Assembly: GCA_947685225.1 (NCBI GenBank)
Contig: CANTUV010000010.1
Coordinates: 6,324,001-6,388,000 of the forward strand
Direction of reading: 5' to 3'
Length of the DNA stretch: 64,000 nucleotides
Origin: Garcia nutans
Lineage: Eukaryota; Streptophyta; Magnoliopsida; Malpighiales; Euphorbiaceae
The notes below the pieces were generated by a model that saw nothing but the letters and a program-made list of their open reading frames with translations, had not been told where the DNA came from and ran no database searches. This document shows positions 51,074-63,106 of this stretch, one piece after another. The position numbers were made by a program, and so were the translations under genes. How positions within the stretch are numbered: the first letter of the stretch is position 1; every line of letters begins with the position of its first letter.

Positions 51074-51714
51074 AATAAAAAATTATACTGTATACCACTC
51101 TTAGATATTTGTGCTTCACGAATACTGTGACCACATTTTGTTTTTCACTCTTGCCAAAACACACTAATTTTTTTTATAATTTTACGCGGAAAAAAGTTAT
51201 TTTTTTTATTTTAGTAATTATTTTATTTTATTTTACTTAAATTTTTTATCTAAAATTTTTTATTTTATATTTTTAATATACACATAAAAAAATAAATATA
51301 TACATAAAAATTATATAATATATATAAAATACATACTCAAAAAATAAAAAATACATCTATAATACATTAAGAATACTTTTATAGCAAATATATAATACAT
51401 TTGCGTAATATTTTTAATATTTATTTAATTTTATTTATTTAATTTTTTATTCTTAAAATATTCATATAATATTTATATAATATTCATATAATATTTAATA
51501 ATTTTTATATAAAATATTCATAATTTAAATATTAAAAATATAATATATACATAATATCTGCAATATATCTGCAACATCTACAACACATTTACAATAAATT
51601 TATAGAATATCTATATAATAATTTTTTTATGTATATAATATATAAAATTTGTTTAAAAATAAATTTAATGATTCTTATTAATATATTTATATATATATTT
51701 TTTAATTTTTTAAT

Positions 51715-51863
51715 AAAAGTATTTTCAATTTTTTTTTTCAAAAAACTCACTTTTCTATTTTTAATTTTTAAAAATACATATACACTAAAAATACATTAAT
51801 ATATATATAATATATTTTCACTTATTTTTTTTTAAAAATATTTTTACTATAAAATATTTTAAA
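51715..51863 (+). repeat. Direct repeat A, copy 2
   Basis: The second copy, about 149 bases, shares long identical segments with 50931-51073, including the run tcaaaaaactcacttttcta. The copies differ by a few substitutions and a short indel, so the duplication is fairly recent compared with other repeats in this desert. Confidence 0.8.
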
Positions 51864-54800
51864 TATCTATAAAATGAAATTCCCTCGAAACCAAAAGCAT
51901 CGTGTGTCTCAGCCAAAATGGTCCATGTTTGGGATTCAAAGGCCTTTTACTTAGCCCAGGCACTGTTCTCATCCGACAATCCAGTATCCAGAAGATGTCA
52001 ATCCGTGACGCATAAAAAGCCCATGTCCCAAAACAACCAATCAATAATACATTATTTTAAAAGAACGACACGTATATAAGCCAATAGATGAGATAATGCA
52101 ATTAAGAACGTTATATATCCCAGGTAAGCACCGCATCAGATCCATATCCCCTCTCTCTCAGTGATCGGGCCAACCATTTGTCTTACCAATCATCTCTTTC
52201 CACACAACCTCAGTATCTTTTTACAAAACTACCCCTATCAATCCTTCCAAATTACCAAAAGCCTCCACTTCCCGGCGGTTTTATTTATTTATTTTTTTCA
52301 AACGTTAATCATCTTCACCCTGCCAGCTAAAGGCTAAAGCCATTTCACTCGGAATTTCTATACGCAAAACCATGGCGTCTATGGCATCACTACTCCGTCG
52401 AAAACTCCGCCTTAAGCCTTTTATCATCCCAATAAGACTCTTTTCTGTCGAATCTCCTTCTCATGGCAATCAAACGACACACCGTATAGAGAAAATCTTG
52501 GTGGCCAATAGGGGTGAAATTGCTTGCAGGATCATGAGGACTGCCAAGCGGCCTGGGATTCGAACTGTGGCTGTTTATAGCGATGCCGACAGAGACTCGC
52601 TTCATGTTAAATCAGCTGACGAAGCCGTTCATATAGGTCCGCCTCCAGCTCGGTTGAGTTATTTGAAAGGTTTGTCGATCGTTGACGCTGCCATTCGTAC
52701 TGGTGCTCAGGTGAGTAGCGTAACGCTCTGTTTTGACTAGCGAGGATGTCTAGAAAGAAGAATATCACGAATTATTTTTTAAGTGAAATTTCATAACATA
52801 TTGAAAATGAACTAATATTCGTATGATTTTCCCCAAAAGCTATGAGGTTCAAGGTTCTTACTAATAGAGGCGGTGGTTGTTTTATATCTACAACATGATA
52901 AAATCATCCATTGACGTGCTAATTGCAATTAGCGTGTTAATGCGCCAAATAGATGACTAAATTTTGTGTTTTTCGAGTGTGGATGATCGCGCTAGTATTT
53001 GAGCATTTCTTTGGCTGTTAGTTTTCCTTTTAAACACTCAATCCCTGTAATTGGTATATGATATAGACATATAGTAGCATAAGTAGTTGTTACTTTTCTA
53101 GAATTCTGCATATTACTTTGAAATGGCTCTCCTCCTCCTCACCAGTCACCACTGGAGTGCTTATCACTGTGGGATTTGACTCAACCTTATTGCTTCGCTG
53201 TACTTGTTTGCTTTATATTTTGGAGGTAGTAATAGAATAGACATTTAGCCTCTATTCGGTATGATGTAATTGAATGTAATCTAATCAAATGAATTTTCTG
53301 TTTACAGTTTATATTAATTTTTATTTAATCACATTCAATTGCATGTACTAAATATAAACTTTTAATTTCTGAAGGTAAACTTAACGAATATGAGTCCCAA
53401 ACTCTACCTCCCCTACCCCCACCCCTTTTTGACCATCTATTTGTTTATAGGACTAGTAATATTTAGAGATACTAGCAATATTTGTGGCACTTGTTATTCC
53501 ACCTAAATCTAGTAATTTCCATCTTGATCTTATTGACTTGTTATAGTTTGTTGCATGTTGAGTTAAGATAAATGAGGCATGGTTGATTGTTTGTTTTTCC
53601 GTTTGTCACATTTAAGGGTATGTTTTTCAGCGTGGATATCTTCTTCTGAATATTAGGCTATCCACCTGGGTTATGGTTTCTTATCAGAGAGTGCTGAATT
53701 TGCTAAACTTTGTGAAGATAAGGGTCTTACATTCATTGGCCCTCCAGCTTCAGCAATTCGGGACATGGGTGATAAAAGGTAGAAATTACTTTGTTGCCTA
53801 ACTTCATTCTTTTCCCTTATGATAGACTTGCATGTTCAGTCTTTAAATTAATCTGTTGCCTAATACTTCATTGTTGGTTGATATGGAAAAGTGTGATCCA
53901 GTATTCTTTCTTTCTTTCTATATGCAAACCAGAATTTTGCTATGATTATTTAGAAAAATCTACTGGTTATGTTAATGTTCGTATATATCTGGCAGTGCAT
54001 CCAAGAGGATAATGGGTGCTGCAGGGGTGCCACTTGTGCCTGGATATCATGGTAGTGAGCAAGATATTGAACTCATGAAATCAGAAGCAGATAAAATTGG
54101 ATACCCTATCTTGATAAAGCCAACCCATGGAGGTGGAGGAAAGGTATGCCATTTACTCAAGAAAGGAATTTTAACGAAAATGTTCAACGGTCAATTTACC
54201 ACAGGACATCAATAGTTGGGTAATGAATGGATTTTACTTTGGGAATTTGGAATATGCATCTATTGTTGAGCGTATGTTAGAGAATTACTACAATGAAGTC
54301 TTTAATGGCATTTTTTTTATATAAAATCTGTTAATAAGGCAAACAACATGTGAATAAGGTTCTTCATGTTAAGTTATATATTTACTTCCTTTTGGATGAA
54401 TTTCTTACACTGTGCAGATTTTTTAGGGTATGAGGATTGTGCAAAGTCCAAGTGAATTTGTTGATTCTTTCTTGGGTGCACAACGTGAAGCTGCTGCTTC
54501 TTTTGGCATAAATACAATTTTGCTAGAGAAATACATCTCACAGCCAAGACACATAGAAGTCCAGGTACTGCTTTTTACTTGCATGGATTTATTAGTATTG
54601 TTTTTCCACTCAATTAATCTGGTACATGTATTATATATTCACAAAATGTTCTTATGTGCTTTCTCTTTAACTTTCTTGAAATTTTGTGGTTTGATATTTC
54701 TGAGATCTGCATGCCTTTATTGTCTGTTTGATTTATAAATAATTTTTAGTTTATATTTTATAGATATTTGGAGACAAATATGAAAATGTACTACATTTAT

Positions 54801-57580
54801 ATGAAAGAGATTGCAGCATACAGAGAAGACATCAGAAGATAATTGAAGAAGCTCCAGCTGTAATGTTTGGCTCCTATAGTTTCAGTTCAGATTTTTAACT
54901 GTATATATGCAGAAGTTATAACTGGAGCTCCAATTAATGTAGCCAAACGTTATGAATGATTTCCGCTCACACTTCGGTCAGGCTGCTATATCTGCATCCA
55001 CGGTAAAGTTCATCTGAGTTGCTTAATGATGACGATATTTGCAATCAATTTAAAACACAATATTGTTATGTATGGAAAACAGGGACAAAAAACAGCCCTG
55101 TTCGAAGATTTAAGAGGAAAATTTTGTTCGCATTTGCAGCTTAGTTTACATGGAGTTGTATTTAACTAAAAGTTTTGTGCCCAATTCAGAAGAAAAAATT
55201 GAGTTCAAATGCAAATTGACATGGTTTTGTCAGCTGATGTTATTAGTAATTAACATGACGCTTGTTACATGTAGGTATTTTAGAAAATAAACTTTACTTG
55301 TGGAGACTCTGGCATGTGCATTTTACTTTCATCTATGGGCTAGTTCGAACTTAGAAATGGTGACCTTTAATTATCTGTAATTCAGTCATATTATATTAGC
55401 ATTTTAACATTATATATGAGAAATTTGAGCTACATAAACCTATTAGATTCATGATGCAAATGAATGTGCTGTATTCTGCTCCATTTAATGATTTAAGTAG
55501 TTCTACCATGTACTCTGGCTTGTGAAAAATGTGTTGATTTGAAATTTCATCCATATTGCAATATAACCAATTTAATATACTGTACGCTTGGAAGGGATGC
55601 TTTCTTTTACATGGATTGCCACAACACATGGGATCCTGAACTTGTGAGGTCAGTTTGATGCAAAGGAACAAATTTTGTTATTGGCTTACATATTGGAAGA
55701 TAGTATTGTAAGGTTGAAGTGAAATTTATTACAAAGTAGCTTTAGTGACTAGGATTGGTTGGAGGTTTGCCTACCAAGGCTGATTTAAGGTTAATTTGAA
55801 GGGTAGTTATTAAGGTGGACATTTATGGTTTTATGGGAATAGGTTAAAGGTGCAGAAATCAGAGGAGAAATAAAAGGCTGCGAGGGGGCTGTTATGGCAA
55901 AAAAATAACATGAACAGTGAAATATAAGAAAATAGTTTAGGCATTACATCTGAAAAACAGTGTAGTGGGTGGCTTTTTTATTCAGTAGCAAACTAAATTA
56001 ACAACACTACAACTATAGATATTTTTGGATTTAAAACTAATCCTAGTCCTTTTATACAAAGGACTAGTCTCAATCTCTAAGGATTTGAAGTCTGGAAACT
56101 AGTCTTAAGCTCTATGGATTTGAAGTTTGGAAAATAGCTAAATGATCCAGCTCTTCCTAAACCAACTAGGATCTACCCAAAATATAACTTAGCATTGAAA
56201 AAAGTGACTCCTGAAGAGATCTGGATAAATTTCCAGCAACTCTTAGAATTTCAAAATTACCTTTAACTTAAAAATAATATACCAGCAGCTTAACTAGATG
56301 CATAAGTAAAGCTCTAAAAGGACTAAGAATTAATTTGTAATTTTTCACAATAAGCCCCATAATTCATGTTAATTTTTGCCCATAATTCTAAACTTAGTCT
56401 TTGAATTTTCTTGTGCCTTCTACCTGTTATAAAGCATTCTGTTTTTTTTTTCTTTTCTTTTTTGTATCATGAGCACAACTATGTTATTCGTTTGGGAATT
56501 GTATATCCACTTGAGACCTGTTCTGTCATGATTACTGCCATTTTCTTCTTTTTAGCTTTTCATATTTCAGAAGTTGCTTCATAATTTTTGTTCAAGTATC
56601 CTTTAATTTTAACTCCTTTTGTGACATTTACTAATGTTTATTGCTTATATATATCAAAAGGCAGTTGGTTACCACAATGCTGGGACGGTGGAGTTTATAG
56701 TTGACAAAGTCTCAGGCCGGCCAATTTTTTTTTTATGGAGATGAACACACGCCTTCAGGTGCTTAGCTCTAAATTTGTATGCTTGTATCCCGTACCACAT
56801 AAGTTTAACAAATCCTAAAGGAGCATTTGTATCCATTTGAAGGTTGAGCATCCTGTGACAGAGATGATTGTTGGTCAAGATCTTGTAGAATGGCAAATCC
56901 GTGTTGCAAATGGAGAACTGCTTCCTCTTAGTCAGTCACAGGTGCCATTGTTGGGTAAGCTTGCTCCTGAAATATGAATGTTGAAACAAATGCATACTTG
57001 TAGTTGAACATGTACTATCCTCCCATGCAGTTTGCTTCTTACTTGATTGAAAAAAGAGAAAAAAAAAAAAAGAATTAAACTACAGTAAACAGTGATACAA
57101 TTTAAATAACCTGGCCATTGACCCAAAAAAAAATGTTACAAAATAATTGCCAAATAATTAATTTCTATTTGCATTCAAAATTGCATGCTTATTTTCAAGA
57201 GGTAGTAAAATAAGAACCAACATAATAAGACAAGTGAAGTGATGATATTTTCTGACGCTTGAAGACTAAGGCTCTGTTTGCTTAGCTTTCTTTTTCAATT
57301 CTGTTAAAAGAAAAAAGGAAGCGATAAGCAATATTTGATTGATAAGAAAAATTACATAATAAAATAAAAAAAAAATCAGTTTCTATGAAAAGCAAAGGCA
57401 TTTCTTGATCAAAACGCTTTTTTATTTTTCTCATATCGATCAATTTACCAAGTTTATACTTCTTGTTATTAAATTTATGTTATAGCAATCATAAATGATA
57501 GTGTTACTTTTTAGAATGCAAACAATTTCATAAATTGTCGATGAAAAGGAGAGAGGAAGAGAGGAAGAAGAAGAGAGAGA

Positions 57581-57600
57581 GGGGGGGGGGGGGGGGGGGG
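57581..57600 (+). repeat. Run of 20 consecutive G
   Basis: Twenty uninterrupted G residues after a GA-rich tract and before tgtgggggtg, within intron 8 of MCCA and about 60 bases from the LINE end. On the plus (transcribed-sense) strand this could form G-quadruplex structure. Run length is also the kind of feature that assemblies report inaccurately. Confidence 0.9.
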
Positions 57601-57660
57601 TGTGGGGGTGAATTGGAAAAGGGGGAGGGAGGAGTGGGGAGGGGGGAAGGCTCTACGATA

Positions 57661-59396
57661 TTCAACTCAACTCAACAAAGCCTTAATCCCAAGTCAATTG
57701 GGGCCGGCTATATGGATTCTTCTTTTCCACTTAGTACGATTTAGGGTTATCTTTTCTGATAAATGTAACATCATAAGATCATTTTGGACCACCTTTGTCC
57801 AAGTCAGTTTAGGCCTACCTCTGCCTCTCTTAGCTATATCTATTCTAAATTGTTCGGTTTTTTAACTGGCGCATCGCTAGATTTTCGTTTCACATGGCCA
57901 AACTAACTTAATCTATGCTCTCTTATCTTATCCTTAATAGGTGCCGCCCTCACTTTTTCTCTAATGCACTTATTGCGGATTCTATCCATCCTGATATGAC
58001 CACACATCCATCTTATCATTCTCATTTCCACAATATGCATTTTACTCATGTGTTGTCTTTTTACTGCCCAACATTTATTACTATACATCATCGCAGGCCG
58101 TATTTCAGTACGGTAAAACTTTCTTTTTAATGTAATTGGCATCTTTCTATCACATAGAATTCCTGTAGCACCCCTCCACTTCATCCAACCAGCTTTAATT
58201 CTATAACTTACATCTTCTTCAAAACCCCCATCTTCTTGAAGAATAGAGCCAAGGTATTTAAAATGAGTACTATGAGGTACTGCCATTCCGTCTAAAACAA
58301 ATTTGCCTCTTTCTTTATTCTCGCTATTAAATCTACAATGCATATACTCAGTCTTAGTCCTATTTAACTTAAAACCCTTAGATTTCAAAGTAATTCTCCA
58401 TAACTCCAACTCTTGATTTACCCCTGCTTAAGTCTCATTTATTAATACAATATCGTCTGCAAACATCATACACCAAGGAATGCCATCATGTATATGTCTT
58501 GTTAGCTTATTCATGACCAAGGCGAAAAAATAAGAGCTTAAAGGTGATCCTTGGTGTAATCCAATAGAAACGAAAAAATCCTTAGTATCTCCTCCCACAG
58601 TGTGGACACCGGTGATGACTCTCTTATACATATTCTTTAAGACTTGGATATATCATATAGATATTCCCTTACGCTCTAGGATGCACCGTAAAACTTCTCT
58701 AGAGACTCTATCATACGTCTTTTCCAAGTCAATAAAAATCATATGTAAGTCATTCTTCATCTCTCTATACTTTTCCATCAAATCTCTTATAAGAAAAATA
58801 GCTTCCATAGTTGATTGACCAGGCATAAAGCTAACTGATTTGGGAAACGATGTTCCACAATTCTCTTCCACAATTTCATAGTGTGGCTTATAGCTTTATA
58901 CCTCTATAATTTGAGCAATTCTGAATATCTCATTTATTCTTAAAAATAGGTATCAAATTACTTTGTCTCCATTCATTAGGCATTTTCTTTGTACTTAAGA
59001 TCTTATTGAACAAAGATGTCAACCATGCAACTCATGTACCTTCCAAACATTTTCAAACCTCAATAGGTATCCCATCTGGTCTACAAGTTTTACCAACTTT
59101 CATCCTCTTCAAAGCTTAACTTTCGAAAATATAATCCGTCTAGTGTATTTTACATTTTTCTCCGGCCTAACGTCTAAACCATCAATGTTACCATTATGGT
59201 TACCATTAAGAAGTTTCTCAAAATAACTTCTCCATCGTTCTTTAATATCCTTTTATTCTCTTTATCTTTAATGCATTTAACTTGATTTAAATCACGACAT
59301 TTCTTTTTCCTTATCTTAGCCAATTTATAGATAGTTTTTTCCCCTTTATTTGTTCCAAGTTTCTGATACAAACTCTCTAAAGATTGTGCTCTTGTC
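57661..59396 (-). mobile_element. RTE-type LINE, 5' truncated, antisense in MCCA intron 8
   Basis: On the minus strand, pieces of a non-LTR reverse transcriptase occur in order: KLGTNKGEKTIYKLAKIRKK (linker), FMPGQSTMEAIFLIRDLMEK, FIDLEKTYDRVSREVL (motif A), IGLHQGSPLSSYFFALVMN (motif B), FADDIVLI (motif C), KTEYMHCRF and the C-terminal domain with GWMKWRGATGILCDRKMP. Frames change several times and stops intervene, so it is dead. The 3' end is the CAA-type tail (caactcaactcaacaaagcc on the plus strand), typical of plant RTE elements. The endonuclease region is absent, indicating 5' truncation. Confidence 0.88.
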
Positions 59397-60672
59397 TTCT
59401 GTAAGCTTTGATATGCTCAGGTTGATAATATTTTTGGCTTGCTACAATGATAGTAAAAATTCCCTTTTGTTTTTCATGTATGCTTGAATATCAATAGAAT
59501 ATCTTTATCATGCAGAGTCTTTATTTCTTATGTTTTTCTTTGGATAGGTCATGCGTTTGAAGCTCGAATATATGCTGAAAATGTTCCTAAAGGATTTCTT
59601 CCTGCAATTGGAGTTCTTCATCATTACCGCCCTGCTGGAATCTCATCAACAGGTGCAATTGCAGTGCAAACCCCAAGTTATACATAATATGAGCCCTAGC
59701 ATCCATTTTGTATGAAGAGTGTATGCCACGTGATTTTTGGATATTTTTTTATATCTTGAAAGATTTGCTGGCCGAGGTTATTCTTTAATCAGATCTCCTG
59801 TTTATCCATTGTCCGTCTGTTTTGAGCTTAAAAGAACTTGCAAGCTATGATACATGGGGTTGTCTAGGATTCATTATGATGAATCAAGCCTACCAATACT
59901 TTTCAGTGAACCAGTTCCATTTTTTCTCTTTACTTTGGTGTGCTATATTTTTGGCTTATATTAAATCTGTCTTAATTAGCGGTTCGAGTTGAGAGTGGAG
60001 TTGAAGAGGGGGACACTATAAGCATGCACTATGATCCTATGATTGCAAAGCTTGTAGTTTGGGGAGAAAATCGTGCTGCAGCATTAATCAAACTGAAGGC
60101 CTGCTTATCAAAATTTCAGGTATACATTAACTAGAATTATGTGTCGGTTTGAGTTCGTTATTAGTGGCTTCTCCTTTGAAATGGATGGTTCACTAGATGC
60201 CCTCGATGCAATGCATAAGCTTCATAGAATAACTCTATACTCAAGTTTCAACTAAATTTATTTGCTTATATAGTAGAAGCTTGTGATTGTTTGTTTGGAA
60301 GGTGATTGATGTCTCAAATGGTCTGGATGGTTTTGTTACACCAAGGAGAGACATTTATAAAGGTTATTACCCATTCAAACCCAATAAATTGTGATCCTAG
60401 GAAAGAAATTAAGATAGCTCTATCCTTCATCATATTTTCACAGTGTGTCTACTCTTGATACTTGAACTTGCACCCTCTGGTTTTGTGGTTGAAAGGCAAT
60501 GACCCTAGTAATATGAAGCAGTAGACATTATGTTGGAGTCTTCTTGGATGAAAAACATGATTTATATGTGTTGAAAACTAATGTTTTTCTATATGCATCT
60601 TGTAGTCTTGTATCACTCTGCTACTTATCTTTTAGATTTAAATTACGTCACATATTATGGTCTCTACTTCTA

Positions 60673-63106
60673 TAACAACAACAACAACAACAACAAAGCC
60701 TTAATCCCAAGTTAATTGGGGTTGGCTATATGAATTCTTCTTTTTCACTCCGTTCGATTTAGGGCTACCTCTTCTGATAAATGTAGAGCAGAAATATCAT
60801 TTTGGGCCATTTTTTTCTAAGTTAATTTGGGTCTACTCCTATCTCGTTTAGCTATATTTACTATAATTTATTCGATTTTTCTAACTGGGCGCATCACCAT
60901 GTTTACATTTCACATGGCCAAATCATCTCAATCTATGCTCTCTTATCTTATCATCGATAGGTGTTACCCTTATGTTATCTCTAATGCACTTATTACGGAT
61001 TCAATCTATCATAATGTGTCAACACATCGATCTTAATATTTTCATTTCCGCGACATGCATCTTATTCAAGTGTTGTCCTTTCACTGCCCAACATTTACTA
61101 CCATACATCATTGCAGGCTGCATTGCAGTGCGGTAGAACTTTCATTTCAATTTAGCTGTCATCTTTCGATCACACAGTATTCCTGTAGCATTTCTCCACT
61201 TCATTCAATCAGCTTTAATCCTATGACTTACATCTTCTTCACAACTCCCATCCTCTTGAGCTACCTAAAATAAGTACTATGAGGTATTGTCACTCCGTCT
61301 AAAATAACTCCATCTCCTTCTCCATTCAAGTTATTAAATCTACAATGCAAATCTCTACATTTTCTTTCTCTTATTTTAGTCAATTTATAAATAATTTTTT
61401 CTTCTTCTTTTATTCCCAGTTTGAAGGGGAGTCTTGGCGTAGCGGTAAGTGCTGTCGCCGTGTGACCTGAGGTCACGGGTTCGAGTTGTGGAAACCGCGT
61501 ACAAATATCCAATGGGTCCGACCCTTCCCCGGACCCCGCTCATTGCGGGAGCATTCGTGCACCGGGCTGCCCTTTTGCCCTTTCTTTTGTTCCCAGTTTC
61601 TCATATAAACTCTCTAAAGATTGTGTTTTTGCTTGTCTAACTGCCTTTTTAATATCCTTTTTCGCTTTATTATAATGCTCAAAAGCATCATTGTTACTAC
61701 ACTTTGACAAACTCTTATACCATTATCTTTTACTTTTTATTATTTTTTACACTTCCTCATTCCATCACCAAGACTCTTTTGAGTGATGTCCACATTCTTT
61801 AGACTCCCAAGGTACCTTTCTAGCTACTCTTTTAATTTTTATAGACATGTCAATACACATATCATTTATTGACATATTCATATCTACCTCCCAACCTTCT
61901 GCCTTAACCAACTCATCTTTAAACCTCGACTGTTTATCACCTTTTAGGGTCCACCACCTAATCTTAGGGATGTTTCTCATAGGCCTATTAGTTGACCTCT
62001 TTATCTTGACATTCAAAATCATTAATCTATGCTGAGTGGTCAAAGCCTCACCTGGGATAACCTTGCAATCTTTACAATGAGTTTGATTAGCTTTTCTTAT
62101 GTGTATGAAGTCAATCAGACTTATATTTTGTCCATTTTTAAAGGTCACTAGGTGAGATTCTCTTTTTATAAAATATGTATTTGCCAAAATCAAACCATAA
62201 GCTATAGCAAAATCAATGATAGCTTTGCCTTCTTCATTTCTAATTCCGAAACCATACCCACCATGTACATCCTCAAAACCTACTTTGTCTTTTTCTGCAT
62301 GTTCATTTAAGTTCCTCCTTTAAAGATATTCTCATCATTCAGAATTCCCTACATAAGCTCATCCATATCCTTTCAAAATTTTCTCTTGCTCTCCCCATCT
62401 AGTCCAACTTGAGGGGCATATGCATTAATTATATTAATGGTATCCTTCTGTAACACAAGTTTTACTAAAATAATCTTATCTCCTACGCTTTTTATTGGAA
62501 CAACTGTCTCCATAAGACTCCGATCTAAAATTATTCCTACTATATTCTTATTTCTGTTTGTTCCTGTATACCACACCTTATATCCTGTATTCTCTACTTT
62601 TTTTTACTCTTCTCTCCAATCCATTTAGTCTCTTGAATGCAAATAATACTGATTTTTCTTCTCTATTTAGTATCAACAAGTTCTCTCAATTTACCTGTAA
62701 GAATTCAATATTCCACGTTCCTATTCTAATCTTATCTCCCACTTGTTTTTTCTTAAATCTCTTCCTATAAAAGCCTTTACAATTAACTGAACCTATATCT
62801 CTCATAATACTCGTACTCTGGACTAATTTTTTTACCCACACTTGTACTTGATGTGAGAACCTTTGCTTAATTGGCTCTACACTCGGGCACCGACATGACG
62901 TATTGCATTCGGAAAAAGCCATACACCCTTGTCTATTTCTCACTACACCCGGGCTCCGATGTAGGACGCCCCAACGATAAATTTATAATTAGAATCCATA
63001 TCATAAGATGTGACAAAGTTTTATGCTGGCTGTCACCTACCACAACTCTCCTCCTTTGTATGGGCTTGGAACCGGCTATGCACAAGAAACTCATGTATAG
63101 GCGGAG
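60673..63106 (-). mobile_element. RTE-type LINE with internal deletion, antisense in MCCA intron 10
   Basis: The minus strand starts with an APE-type endonuclease region (IRIGTWNIEFL, then ILVKLVLQKDTINIINAYAP) and continues through HCKDCKVIPGEALTTQHRLM. It then jumps from RERKCRDL straight to HCRFNNLNGE and GVTIPHSTYFR, so the whole reverse-transcriptase core is deleted. The 3' tail is (CAA)n at 60673-60696 on the plus strand. Target duplications are visible: TATGGTCTCTACTTCTA at about 60656-60672 and AATGGTCTCTATTTCTA at about 63108-63124, one or two mismatches. Stops and shifts are present throughout. An Au SINE is nested at 61426. Confidence 0.88.
61426..61584 (+). mobile_element. Au-type SINE nested inside the LINE
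   Basis: The element begins GGGGAGTCTTGGCGTAGCGG (tRNA-like head with A box), has a B box in cacgggttcgagttgtgg, then ggtccgacccttccccggac and the terminal caccgggctgccctttt. These are the hallmarks of the Au SINE family. A 15-base target duplication flanks it: TTTTATTCCCAGTTT (61408-61422) and TTTTGTTCCCAGTTT (61585-61599), one mismatch. The same target sequence is present once in the other LINE copy near 59356-59362 without a SINE, showing that insertion came after the LINEs diverged. Confidence 0.92.

Larger units (their letters stand above)
42331..52371. other. Ten-kilobase gene desert
   Basis: Almost entirely AT-rich. It contains the duplicated block at 43976-44221, the second MITE at 48020-48610, and the direct repeats at 50931 and 51715, listed separately. 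Small mixed patches at 44860-44960, 48840-49050 and 49690-49960 look less random but show no protein, tRNA or known microRNA. The last 250 bases are the leader and promoter area of MCCA, with a CT-rich tract at about 52150-52161. Confidence 0.5.

Noticed and set aside
50931..51863. LTR retrotransposon suggested by the paired direct repeats
   Set aside because: Repeats lack TG...CA ends, and there is no primer-binding site, polypurine tract or coding middle.
61426..61500. tRNA gene suggested by A and B boxes
   Set aside because: The boxes belong to the head of an Au SINE; the flanking sequence does not fold into a full cloverleaf and the element has target duplications.
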